A model generated the notes under the pieces. The model did no database searches and was not told the DNA's origin. It saw only the letters and a program-made list of their open reading frames with translations. The position numbers were made by a program, and so were the translations under genes. Shown here one piece after another: positions 26,765-34,739 of a stretch of DNA of 64,000 bases; the stretch's first letter is position 1, and each line of letters begins with the position of its first letter. The DNA comes from Amycolatopsis sp. FDAARGOS 1241. Its GTDB lineage: Bacteria > Actinomycetota > Actinomycetes > Mycobacteriales > Pseudonocardiaceae. The stretch spans positions 5,394,001-5,458,000 of the forward strand of contig NZ_CP069526.1 in NCBI RefSeq assembly GCF_016889705.1, written 5' to 3'.

Positions 26765-29161
26765 GTGGGTGGCAACGACGAGATTTCGGCACACGCGAAG
26801 ACGGATGCCGCGAGCGGGCGCCGCCGGATTTCGCTGTCGATCGGGCGCAGACCCGGTGACCTGATCTTCCTGGCGATCGCAGGCGCCGTGGTCACTTTGT
26901 GTTCACTGGCGGCGATGAACTTGGCCGTCAATCCGGTCGAGCTGGCGATCTACCAGCAGTTCGGGAAGATCCCGGCCGCGTCCATCCGGGTGTGGAGGGT
27001 GCTGGCGGGGACCGGGAGCTGGATCGGCGTCGCCACCGCCACCGCTCTGGCGTTGTACTTCAAGCGAGTACGGCTCGGGGTGTACCTCGCGACGGCCGGA
27101 ACGTTGGCCTGGGCGCTGGCGCAGGTCATGCAACGGTTCATCGGGGACCGGCCCGTGCCCGCCGAGCTCTTAGTCGACCCGACTGACCGGCTCCCCGGTG
27201 CTGCCGGATTCGACTTTCCGTCCTCATCCGCGGCGGTCGCGGCGGCGATGGCCGCGGTCGCCGCCCCCTACCTCACCGTCAAGTACCGCAATCTAGCCTG
27301 GGCGGTGGCGATACTGGTCGGCGCAGCCGACGTGTATCTGGGCGGCAACCTCCCGCTGGGTGCCTTCGCCGCGGTGTTCCTCGGTTGGGGCGTGGGTACG
27401 ATCCTGCACCTGGTGTTGGGGGCTCCCGGTCGCCGAACGTCGGCAGAAGCGGTGCGCCACGCCCTGGATGTGGCCGGGTTGAAACCGATTCGCGTGCTGC
27501 CGATCAAGACGAATAGGTGGGGGCCGCTGCAGTTCGCGGTGGACACCTCGACCGGAGATCGGTTGCGGGTGGAGATCGTGCGCCGGCTGCACCGCCGTGC
27601 GGGACCGTGGTACCGGCTCAGGCGGCTGCTGGCCTCCCTCGACGTCGAAGACGAGCCTCGACTGTCGACCACTTACCACGAGGCCGAGCACGAAGCGTTC
27701 GTCACATTGTTCGCCGACCGCGCCGGGTTGCGGACGCCACCGGTCGTGTCGGTCTGCGAGACGGAGCACGGCTCGCCGCTGCTGGTGCGCCGGCAGGTCG
27801 AGGGCCGCCGCTTGACCCAGCTGGATTCCACCGAGATCAACGAGTCGTTGCTGGACGGCATCTGGAGGCAGGTCGCGATCTTGTCCACGGCCAGAATCGC
27901 CCACCACGACCTGAGGCCCAAGAACATCCTCATCGACACCGCCGGCGACGTGTGGCTGCTCAACTTCACCTTCGGCACGGTGAGCGCGGCCCCACGACGC
28001 TGCGCGCAGGACATCGCCGAGGCGCTGGTGTCGCTAGCGGCTCTGGTCGGTGTCGAGCGGACGGTCTGGAGCGCGCGCAGGACGCTGTCGCCCGGGCAAC
28101 TCGAGGCCTCCCTGGCCTACCTTCAACCCCTCGCCCTGCCCCGTAGGATCCGGACGCAGATCGATGGCCGCTACGTGCTGACCGACCTCCGTGAGACGCT
28201 CGCCGACACCATCGACAGGCCTATCCCGACCTTCCGTTCCCCTCTGCGCTCGAGCACGATCCTCGGACTGCTGCTCCTCGGCGCGGCCGTGTATGTGCTG
28301 CTGCCCCAACTGCCCGGCCTGCACGAGGTGGCGGGCTCGCTGCGAGGGGCCCATTGGGGATGGCTGATCGCATCGGTGATCGCCGGTTTGCTGGCGATCC
28401 TGATGTCGTCCGTGTCGATCATCGGTTCCAGCGTTTCGCCAATGCCGTTCTGGCGCACCACCGCGGTGCAGCTGGCGGCGGCATTCACAGGGCGCACCAC
28501 GCCCGGCGGTGTCGGATTCTTCGGCGTCAACATCGCTTTCATGGAACGCCTGGGAATCCGCCGCGCCCACGCCGTGGGTGTCACCCTGCTGAACCTCGCC
28601 GCCACGGGCGCCGTCTCGGCGCTCTGGTGCGTGATCGGCGTTTTCGCACTCGGCAGTTCGGGAGTGCTTCGGGGTGTGTCCATCCCGCACGGGTGGCCGG
28701 TGCTGGCGGGTGCGGCCGGTGCGCTGATCATCGCGGGTGTCGTGATCGGCTCCCCATTGGGGCGTCGCCGTCTCGTCCGGCCTACGTTGGCGATGGCTCG
28801 CGATTTGCTGCCCGTCCTTCGCAATCCTGTCCGCGCAATCGAGTTGTTCGGCGGGGCAGGCGCCTATCTGCTCTTCTCCGGTCTCGGGCTCGCCACCAGC
28901 CTGGCCGCCTTCGGCGAGCGAGTTCCCGTGGCGGCGGTGCTCGTGGTGTTCGTCGTCGCCCAGTCCCTCGGGCACCTCGCACCGATTCCCGGCGGGCTGG
29001 GCGCCGTCGAGAGCTTGATGGCCGCCGGGCTGAGCGCGGTGGGTGTCCCGCCGGGCGCCGCGGTGGCGGCGGTCCTCACCTCACGGCTGCTGACCTACTG
29101 GCTGCCCGTCTTGCCAGGAATCGCAACCTTCCGTTATCTCCAGCACCACGGCACCATCTGA
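26765..29161 (+). CDS. Membrane protein: PAP2-like, kinase-like and LPG-synthase TM domains (798 aa)
   Basis: Three parts. Residues 30-220: hydrophobic helices with a degenerate PAP2 phosphatase pattern (FIGDRP, DFPSSS where PSGH is usual, ADVYLGGN where the catalytic His is usual). Residues 225-490: a soluble kinase-like domain with IAHHDLRPKNILID, whose catalytic-loop Asp and Asn are present, but LLNFTFG in place of the metal-binding DFG Asp. Residues 495-796: the lysylphosphatidylglycerol synthase transmembrane region (GGVGFFGVNIAFMERLG, LAPIPGGLGAVESLMAAG). GTG 26765 chosen because the frame upstream is shadow-like; an AGG lies upstream. No aminoacyl-transferase domain follows, so lysyl transfer is unlikely. 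Possibly involved in envelope lipid handling (inference). Confidence 0.8.
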   Translation: MGGNDEISAHAKTDAASGRRRISLSIGRRPGDLIFLAIAGAVVTLCSLAAMNLAVNPVELAIYQQFGKIPAASIRVWRVLAGTGSWIGVATATALALYFKRVRLGVYLATAGTLAWALAQVMQRFIGDRPVPAELLVDPTDRLPGAAGFDFPSSSAAVAAAMAAVAAPYLTVKYRNLAWAVAILVGAADVYLGGNLPLGAFAAVFLGWGVGTILHLVLGAPGRRTSAEAVRHALDVAGLKPIRVLPIKTNRWGPLQFAVDTSTGDRLRVEIVRRLHRRAGPWYRLRRLLASLDVEDEPRLSTTYHEAEHEAFVTLFADRAGLRTPPVVSVCETEHGSPLLVRRQVEGRRLTQLDSTEINESLLDGIWRQVAILSTARIAHHDLRPKNILIDTAGDVWLLNFTFGTVSAAPRRCAQDIAEALVSLAALVGVERTVWSARRTLSPGQLEASLAYLQPLALPRRIRTQIDGRYVLTDLRETLADTIDRPIPTFRSPLRSSTILGLLLLGAAVYVLLPQLPGLHEVAGSLRGAHWGWLIASVIAGLLAILMSSVSIIGSSVSPMPFWRTTAVQLAAAFTGRTTPGGVGFFGVNIAFMERLGIRRAHAVGVTLLNLAATGAVSALWCVIGVFALGSSGVLRGVSIPHGWPVLAGAAGALIIAGVVIGSPLGRRRLVRPTLAMARDLLPVLRNPVRAIELFGGAGAYLLFSGLGLATSLAAFGERVPVAAVLVVFVVAQSLGHLAPIPGGLGAVESLMAAGLSAVGVPPGAAVAAVLTSRLLTYWLPVLPGIATFRYLQHHGTI

Positions 29162-29192
29162 CCGCCGAGCCGGTTGCCGGGTCCACTTGGAC

Positions 29193-29217
29193 GGCTTCCG
29201 CTCGGGAGCCGCTTTTT
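29193..29217 (+). terminator. Intrinsic terminator
   Basis: GGCTTCC-GCTC-GGGAGCC stem followed by GCTTTTT, 32 bp after the stop of the 798-aa gene. Confidence 0.7.
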
Positions 29218-29240
29218 CCGAGTCGTGGTGGGCGGACTTG

Positions 29241-29430
29241 TCAGTTTGTGGTGGTGATCCGGAATGTGTAGTGGCCGTTGATGTTTTGGGTGACGTCGAG
29301 GATCTTGTCGGTGAGCCGGGCCCCGGTTTCGCGGGCGAGGAACACCTGGGTGCCGGCGGTCGTGACGACGCAGCCAGTGTTTGCGATCACACCGACTGGG
29401 TATCCGTCTCGTTGCGCACCCCGGACCCAG
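29241..29430 (-). pseudogene. C-terminal fragment of an unknown protein
   Basis: Minus-strand frame reads YPVGVIANTGCVVTTAGTQV, FLARETGARLTDKILDVTQN and INGHYTFRITTTN, then a stop. The beta-strand-like alternation looks like a real domain end, but the frame upstream of about 29430 is low-complexity and no family is recognised. It faces a small plus-strand ORF. Confidence 0.35.
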
Positions 29431-29469
29431 GGCCAGGCCTCGGATATCACCCGCGACAGGGAAGCGATC

Positions 29470-29655
29470 ATGCACAGTGTCGAACGCGCGGCGAAGCCAC
29501 TGCTCACATCCGAATTCAGCCGCCGGGCAGCGAGGGCGTGGGTCCGAGCAGCGGACGCGGCCCTCATCGACGCTGACGAGCTCGTCTGGCTCCTCGCGCA
29601 CCTGGAGCCCGGTCGGCTGGGGGCGGCTCGCCCGGGCACCTCACCGCGCCGATGA
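29470..29655 (+). CDS. Small hypothetical protein (61 aa)
   Basis: ATG 29470 has GGGAAGCG five bases upstream. The product MHSVERAAKPLLTSEFSRRA continues with AARAWVRAADAALIDADELV and WLLAHLEPGRLG, a helical Ala/Glu/Arg-rich peptide. No family recognised. 29656-29840 is empty. Confidence 0.4.
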   Translation: MHSVERAAKPLLTSEFSRRAARAWVRAADAALIDADELVWLLAHLEPGRLGAARPGTSPRR

Positions 29656-29840
29656 CCGCCTGGACCCAGTGCCAGCCAGGCCGGGACGTCCACTTGCGCG
29701 CGGTGCTGTCGGGCTGTCGTACGAGGTCGACGTGCCTGAGGGGATGCTGAACTTTGCCTACCGTGTCGGCCTTCGGGTAGCAAGCGCCGAAAATACAACG
29801 CTGGCTGTGAAGTGTTGAACCTGATGGCTATCCGTTCGGG

Positions 29841-30418
29841 CTACTGGCGGGGAATCCATCCACGCACGCGAACGTGCCGCGGATTAGGCGTAACTACGAC
29901 GTAGGTCACCCCGACCACGACGAGCGCGGCGCGGACCAGCATCTGGGCCCGGGTGAACAGCCCGGCGAAATGCCCAGGGCGAGTACCACCAAGGCGAGGA
30001 ACACCGCGGGCCACGCGCGCCAGCCGGGCGGCCACCACAGCACGAGGCTGAGCGCGCCGACGAGGGCCGCCGAGTTGGCTAGCAAGGGAAGTGCGGTCGT
30101 GCCGGGCCGCGCGACGTCGCCGAGCAGGGCGATGCCGAACGCGCACAGCGAGCTCGCGGTCATCCGGGCCATACAGTGCACGGGTGGGAGGCGCAGGAGC
30201 GGCGGGCTGGCGAGTGTGAAGGCCAGCCCGGAAACGCCGAGGGCGACGTGGAACACCGGCTGCGCGGAGAGCAACTGTTCGGCCGGTTGCTGCACCGGGG
30301 AGATCCCGGTCGGCAGCACGAACTCCAGCAGCCACGCGGAATAGGTCACCACGCCGATCCCGAGAAGGCCAGCGCCGGGCAAGGGCGACGCTGACGCGTC
30401 AGTCCGGGTAACGCCCAC
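29841..30418 (-). pseudogene. DUF998 family membrane protein, frameshifted
   Basis: GTG 30418 follows GGAAG at proper spacing. The hydrophobic protein reads GLLGIGVVTYSAWLLEFVLP, QQPAEQLLSAQPVFHVALGV, FGIALLGDVARPGTTALPLL and WPAVFLALVVLALG, all typical of DUF998 (six-helix membrane proteins). Near 29970 the frame is lost; the adjacent frame continues HFAGLFTRAQMLVRAALVVV and ends RVRGWIPRQ. One indel in the last third inactivates or truncates it. Confidence 0.65.
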
Positions 30419-30558
30419 CAAGTCGCTTCCAGCGCTCGACCAGCTCGGAGCGCATTCGAGCCGCCAGAGCGTCAGCAAGGTCGTGCTCCCCGGTATTCCT
30501 GGGATGCGTCACACTCTTCACACACTCAGCGCAGTCGTCATGTACGCTCAATGTTGAC

Positions 30559-30582
30559 CGAGAGCATCTCGTGCGCGAGTGA
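30559..30582 (+). promoter_or_regulatory. Conserved 5' element upstream of DUF5994, copy 2
   Basis: CGAGAGCATCTCGTGCGCGAGTG, 90 bp before ATG 30649. It is nearly identical to 4792-4815, and the weaker GTA-CGCT...ATG segment just upstream (30542-30553) is also shared with 4776-4786. Confidence 0.5.
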
Positions 30583-30648
30583 TCGAACCTGCGCCGTCCT
30601 CGGCCTCAGTCCGGCCGGCAATCAGCGGCCGGAGACAGGAGCACCGAC

Positions 30649-31122
30649 ATGCCGTCGGGCCCGAACACCACACTCTCCGCCCAACCGGTCACCGAGCCCC
30701 GTCTACGGCTGAAACCTGCGGCACCCGCCACCGGATACGTCGACGGTGCATGGTGGCCCCGGTCCCGCGATCTGGCCGCCGAACTGCCCGCGCTGCTCGC
30801 GGCGCTGGCCGCTCGGCTGGGACGCATCGACCGGGTCACCTACCACCTCGGCGACTGGCCGGATCCACCCCGTCGCGCCACCTTCGGTGAGCGCGTCATC
30901 CGGCTCGAGGGATTCCGGTCGCAGCCATCCGCCACCTTGACGGTGATCGGCTGGGACCAGCGCCGAACGACCCTGCTGGTCATTGCCGCCGAGACCAGCC
31001 CCGACGCAGCACAGCACGCCCTCACGACCGCCGCGGACCCGGACAACACCAGCGACAGCACACACCTGCTGGCCGCCGCCGGGCACAAGCACACCAACAG
31101 CGGCGCGTTACTGCACTCCTGA
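30649..31122 (+). CDS. DUF5994 family protein (157 aa)
   Basis: First gene of a compact four-gene unit. It contains GYVDGAWWPRSRDLAAELPA, RIDRVTYHLGDWPDPPRRAT, RVIRLEGFRSQPSATLTVIG and a Thr/Ala-rich tail. Close paralogue of the gene at 4885-5433. The ATG is preceded by AGGAGCACCGAC, a good ribosome-binding site. Function of DUF5994 is unknown; association here with STAS, RsbW-like and cold-shock genes suggests a stress role (inference). Confidence 0.82.
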   Translation: MPSGPNTTLSAQPVTEPRLRLKPAAPATGYVDGAWWPRSRDLAAELPALLAALAARLGRIDRVTYHLGDWPDPPRRATFGERVIRLEGFRSQPSATLTVIGWDQRRTTLLVIAAETSPDAAQHALTTAADPDNTSDSTHLLAAAGHKHTNSGALLHS

Positions 31123-31164
31123 ACCACCCCGCCCACCGGGCAGCACCCACGAAAGGATCCCCTA

Positions 31165-31395
31165 ATCAGTACTTCCACACTGGACAATTCGATGTTCAGC
31201 CACCCCATCGCCGAGCAACCCCGGCCCGGAGCGCTCACCACCTCCCCGGACGACCGGTACGGGAGCCTGTTCCGCCAGCCGGTGTACACCCGGACACCGC
31301 CAACCGACGGCGGGACAGCACGCGGCCCGCAACGGCGCCCCGGCACGGCGAGCACGTGGGCACGCGACCCCAAAGGACGCCGCGCCCGCCGATGA
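31165..31395 (+). CDS. Small basic hypothetical protein, start codon ATC or lost
   Basis: The coding frame from 31165 reads (I)STSTLDNSMFSHPIAEQPRP then GALTTSPDDRYGSLFRQPVY and an Arg-rich end. A well-placed AAAGGA (31152-31157) sits eight bases upstream of ATC 31165, where an ATG would be expected. The first ATG in frame is 31192, which lacks a ribosome-binding site at normal distance. Either ATC is used, the gene starts weakly at 31192, or ATG mutated to ATC. The TGA overlaps the next ATG (ATGA). Confidence 0.5.
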   Translation: MSTSTLDNSMFSHPIAEQPRPGALTTSPDDRYGSLFRQPVYTRTPPTDGGTARGPQRRPGTASTWARDPKGRRARR

Positions 31396-31646
31396 CACCG
31401 GGCCCAGTGGCAACAGGCCGGGCGTGGGTTTCCACCGCCATGACAGCCGGGGCGAACGCGAAACCGGCTTACGCCGTCACAGAGACCGGCGGCACGGCCG
31501 CAGTTGCGTGCGCGGCCTGCCAGCATGCTCAACACACGCACGATTCGATCGCACGCCGTTACTGCACGGCCACCGTGGCGGGTGGGTTCAACCGCCGATG
31601 CCTCTGCGTCGGCGGGCACGACGAACCTGAGAAGGAAAAATCATGA
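31392..31646 (+). CDS. Small Cys/His-rich protein (84 aa)
   Basis: ATG 31392 overlaps the preceding stop. The product begins MTPGPVATGRAWVSTAMTAG and carries CAACQHAQHTH in the middle and RYC...RRCLCVGGHDE near the end: five Cys and five His within 45 residues, which suggests metal binding. Its own TGA overlaps the next ATG, so it is translationally coupled on both sides. No named family recognised. Confidence 0.55.
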   Translation: MTPGPVATGRAWVSTAMTAGANAKPAYAVTETGGTAAVACAACQHAQHTHDSIARRYCTATVAGGFNRRCLCVGGHDEPEKEKS

Positions 31647-31801
31647 CCACGGAAGTCGCCTTTGCGTCCCGGTACGACCTGCGCGTCAAACTGGTGCGAG
31701 ATGTTCTGAAAGAGAACACGAAATTGTCGGACACCGCCTGTCAGGCCCTAGCTGTGCAACTACTGCACACCATGGACACGATTCCCGAACAGATGCGGTG
31801 A
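31643..31801 (+). CDS. DUF6307 family protein (52 aa)
   Basis: ATG 31643 overlaps the TGA of the Cys/His-rich ORF. The product MTTEVAFASRYDLRVKLVRD continues with VLKENTKLSDTACQALAVQL and ends LLHTMDTIPEQMR. This matches the small DUF6307 family (about 50 aa, SRYDLRVKLV...LAVQ..HT.DTIPE). Function unknown. AAGGAAAAATC upstream gives a plausible ribosome-binding site. A GC-rich hairpin follows directly. Confidence 0.7.
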   Translation: MTTEVAFASRYDLRVKLVRDVLKENTKLSDTACQALAVQLLHTMDTIPEQMR

Positions 31802-31812
31802 ACAACCGATGT

Positions 31813-31839
31813 GCGCCCGGTCCTGTTGGTGCCGGGCGC
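31813..31839 (+). terminator. Hairpin after the DUF5994-DUF6307 unit
   Basis: GCGCCCGG (31813-31820) pairs with CCGGGCGC (31832-31839) across an 11-nt loop, 11 bp after the DUF6307 stop. Confidence 0.6.
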
Positions 31840-31908
31840 TCCCATCGGCCGCACACATAGCGATCGTGCTGCCCTATCCGGCAACCAGCGCCGTCATTCG
31901 CGGCTACC

Positions 31909-32335
31909 ATGCCGGCGCTGCGCGATCTGTCGCACTCGTTTCGCTTCGGCGACGCGGTCGCCGCCGAAGCCAACCGACGGCTCGCCATCGCCGACGCCCC
32001 GATCCACCTCACCGGCTCCCCCACCGTGGAAAGCCGCCTCGACACCGTCGAGGACCCCGACGCGATCCTGTGCCGCACCAACGGCGGCGCGACCGCCGAG
32101 ATCCTCACCCCGCCCGCCGCGCGACGCCGCGTCGCCCTCGCCGGCCGCGCCGACGAGCTGCGCCGGCCGGCCGAGGCCGCACGCGACCTGCAGGCCGGGC
32201 GCCGCACCACCCACCCACCGCGAGCTGCTGCTGTTTGCCACCTGGGGCGAAGTGCAGGACTACGCCGAGCGGGACCCCGACGGGCGCGACCTGCTCCCGT
32301 TCGTCGACGTGATCGACGAATACGGCGTCGACGTC
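31909..32335 (+). pseudogene. UvrD-like helicase central fragment, frameshifted
   Basis: Begins inside the domain with LRDLSHSFRFGDAVAAEANR, then RLAIADAPIHLTGSPTVESR, DTVEDPDAILCRTNGGATAE (helicase motif region with CRTN) and, after a frame change at about 32210, RELLLFATWGEVQDYAERDP and LLPFVDVIDEYGVDV. No Walker A and no C-terminal motifs. A relic of an SF1 helicase gene. Confidence 0.6.
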
Positions 32336-32346
32336 GCCAACCCCCC

Positions 32347-32649
32347 GTGGTCGCCGTCCGCAGCCGCGGCGCCCGGCTGCCCAGCGGCCGCATCTGCGGC
32401 GAGACCGACCGCGAGGTGCACTACGTGCCCTCACCCGCCCTCAGCCCCGCCGACGACACCATGGCCGCGCTGTGCGGCACGGCGCTGCCGCACAACGGCA
32501 TCGAGCTCGTCGACGACGTCGGCGTCCCCTGCGCCAACTGCCTGCTGCAGTTCCTCCACCTGCGGGGCCCGCGGCCCGAACCGGCCGGGGGAGCCCTGGC
32601 GCGAGTGGTGAGACTCGGCAGTCCGCATCGCCGCGGGCGGTATGCGTAG
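32347..32649 (+). CDS. Small CxxC-containing hypothetical protein (100 aa)
   Basis: GTG 32347 begins VVAVRSRGARLPSGRICGET. Then come REVHYVPSPALSPADDTMAA, LCGTALPHNGIELVDD and VGVPCANCLLQFLHLRG. A single Cys followed about 25 residues later by CxxC resembles a zinc site, as in 20846-21118. No domain recognised. It directly abuts the helicase fragment and may itself be truncated at the 5' end. Confidence 0.45.
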   Translation: MVAVRSRGARLPSGRICGETDREVHYVPSPALSPADDTMAALCGTALPHNGIELVDDVGVPCANCLLQFLHLRGPRPEPAGGALARVVRLGSPHRRGRYA

Positions 32650-32728
32650 CGCTGCCGCCCTGCGGCGTAGCCGGTTATGCGGTCGCTGGGTGATTCACGC
32701 CAGGAGCACCCCCGCCCGGCAGGTGCCC

Positions 32729-32774
32729 GCGCCCCGACACCGCCGTGCAGCGCTGGCGCGTGTGGTGAGCTCAC
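32729..32774. repeat. 46-bp dispersed repeat, copy 2
   Basis: Matches 6248-6293 at 44 of 46 positions. The flanks are unrelated. The rest of 32650-33527 holds no gene I can support. Confidence 0.6.
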
Positions 32775-33527
32775 AGCCGCAGGTACCGCACTGACGGGGT
32801 CTGCGTGCGAAAAACGGGCGAATATGCCTGACTAGCAGTGATCAGTCGTTGCCGCGCGGTGGTCGGCGAGGACGTTGGTCACGCAACCGTTATTGCCCCA
32901 GAACCCGGCGTGCGGTCGTTCATCGGCGCCGGGTCGCAGGCGCTCCGGCTGTGGAGGCGGAAAATCGAATACCTCGGGTGCGGCGCTGGTCGGCGCCGGA
33001 AAGCGGGCGTCCGGCGGAGTGCGAGTCGGGGTCGCTGAACAGCACCGGCGAGACCGGGGTCCGGACACTGCGGGAACGTAAGGGTGTGCGCAACAAAGAA
33101 CTCCTCAGTGATGAGCCCGCAGATGAACACGGTCGGCGAAGAAGAACGAGCGCCGAACAGCAGGGCCGAGTGTGTGCCGGCACGCCGAAGTCGGTCACGG
33201 GCTTGATTGCAGGTCGGACAGCGTCATCAAGGATCCCGCACGACCAGGGTCGGAAGTACGGCACGAGCCTGCTGGTTTCGACCCTACGCGCTGCAGCAGG
33301 CAACTACCAGCACGAGGGGCAAGACCCGACCCTGCTTGACGGCACGCCTGCGGGTGTGCTCCACTGCTTGCGGTTGAAGATTTTTGTGCTCGTTGTTTCC
33401 TGACGCCCGCAGAGGTTTTTGGCGAGCGTCGTCTCGGTGCCTCTCGGGCGTCCTTGGTTTCACGCTCGCAGCCCGGCCGCCTCGTCCGAGGTTGCGCCGC
33501 ATGTTCGACGCGACAAGGAATACTTGT

Positions 33528-33731
33528 ATGTCCCAGGGCACTGTGAAGTGGTTTAACTCCGAAAAGGGATTCGGATTCATCTCCCCCGACGACGGTGGCA
33601 GCGACCTGTTCGTCCACTACTCGGAAATCACCGGCGGCGGTTTTCGCAGCCTCGACGAGAACGCCCGAGTGCAGTTCGACGTAGGCCAAGGCAACCGCGG
33701 CCCGCAGGCCACGGCGGTGTCGGTCCTCTGA
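33528..33731 (+). CDS. csp: Cold-shock protein, CspA family (67 aa)
   Basis: A single cold-shock domain: [60 protein letters not shown]. The RNP1 (KGFGFI) and RNP2 (DLFVHY) motifs that bind single-stranded RNA/DNA are complete. The long, AT-richer upstream leader (about 33360-33527) fits an autoregulated 5' UTR. A perfect 32-bp palindrome follows as terminator. Confidence 0.93.
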   Translation: MSQGTVKWFNSEKGFGFISPDDGGSDLFVHYSEITGGGFRSLDENARVQFDVGQGNRGPQATAVSVL

Positions 33732-33746
33732 CCACCACCATGCAGG

Positions 33747-33778
33747 CCGGGCGTCCACGTCGACGTGGACGCCCGGCG
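33747..33778. terminator. Perfect 32-bp palindrome after csp
   Basis: GCCGGGCGTCCACGTC (33747-33762) is exactly complementary to 33763-33778 with no loop bases. It lies 16 bp after the csp stop. Confidence 0.65.
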
Positions 33779-33840
33779 GCACCCGCCCGCCCACCCACAT
33801 CCCGGTCACATCCGACCCTCTGGGCTTCGAGGTGCAGACC

Positions 33841-34419
33841 ATGACGTCAACACCCGCCCAGCCAGGCGAAGGACCGGCAGCGCGACTCACGTCCTGCCGT
33901 ACCCGTCACCTGCGCGAGCACCAGCGACACCGCGCCCGCGCAGCGCGCACGGTCGCCCGCATGGCCCACGACTCGCGGGACAAGGAGCTCCTGCTGTCGA
34001 TTTTGGACCTTCAATCGCCGGCCTACACCACAATGCCGAGTCTGGAGAGCGCGCTCGCGGCCTACACCCGCGCCGTGGCCGAGCAGATCGGCGTCCCCCT
34101 GCACGCGGTGACGCACGAAGTCACCGACACCGCCACGGCCTACCTCGGGCTCACCGCCCGCACCGCCGACCGCCCGCAGCGTGACCTGATGCTCATCGGG
34201 GACGAACGACTCGGCTGGTACGTCGCGATCGAACCCCGCGGGAACGATCAACCGCCCGTGATCTGCCACCTCCGCGGCCAGATCGCACCACCGCCCACCG
34301 CGGTCGCACAGTTCGTCACCGACGTCCTCGACGGACACCGCAGCGGACAACTCAGCCCGGTACCTCCACGGCTCGACCGAGCAACCCTGGCGGCCCACAT
34401 GAGCGGAACCCCGGCATAA
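33841..34419 (+). CDS. DUF6292 family protein (192 aa)
   Basis: The Arg-rich N-terminus (about 55 residues) precedes the DUF6292 domain (about 60-190): SALAAYTRAVAEQIGVPLHA, DTATAYLGLTARTADRPQRD, RLGWYVAIEPRGNDQPPVIC and PPPTAVAQFVTDVLDGHRSG. The ATG at 33841 follows GAGGTG; a GTG at 33832 would add three residues. Paralogue of the nonsense-mutated gene at 15172-15609. Function unknown. Confidence 0.78.
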   Translation: MTSTPAQPGEGPAARLTSCRTRHLREHQRHRARAARTVARMAHDSRDKELLLSILDLQSPAYTTMPSLESALAAYTRAVAEQIGVPLHAVTHEVTDTATAYLGLTARTADRPQRDLMLIGDERLGWYVAIEPRGNDQPPVICHLRGQIAPPPTAVAQFVTDVLDGHRSGQLSPVPPRLDRATLAAHMSGTPA

Positions 34420-34739
34420 CTGACCGAACCTCCGAAGCGCCCGATCGCCGTCGGCCACTGCCCCAGCGTTCATGGGCCTTCCACACCATCGTGTTCGCCC
34501 GTCATGGTGGGGCCCGACCGGTTGAATGAGGTCGGCGCCCGCGTCGATCGCGTCGATGAGCACCGTCAGCTTCGCAAGGGCCTCGTTCACCTACCTCCAG
34601 CAGTTGGCCCCCGAGGTGATCAAGCCCCTGGAGTTTTGGGGGGAGCGTTGCCGTGCCGGCCGGCTCAGCGGCGTCGACGAACAGCGAGCACGGACGCCGT
34701 GAGGCACACCACGGGCGCCACGATCGCGACGACGCGCAG

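Noticed and set aside
32832..33068. Minus-strand 78-aa ORF ending GFWGNNGCVTNVLADH, considered as a peptide precursor
   Set aside because: No ribosome-binding site, no processing or modification genes nearby, and only a GTG start.
34580..34700. Plus-strand FTYLQQLAPEVIKPLEFWGE stretch resembling a Tn3 transposase end
   Set aside because: Too short (about 35 residues) to separate from chance.
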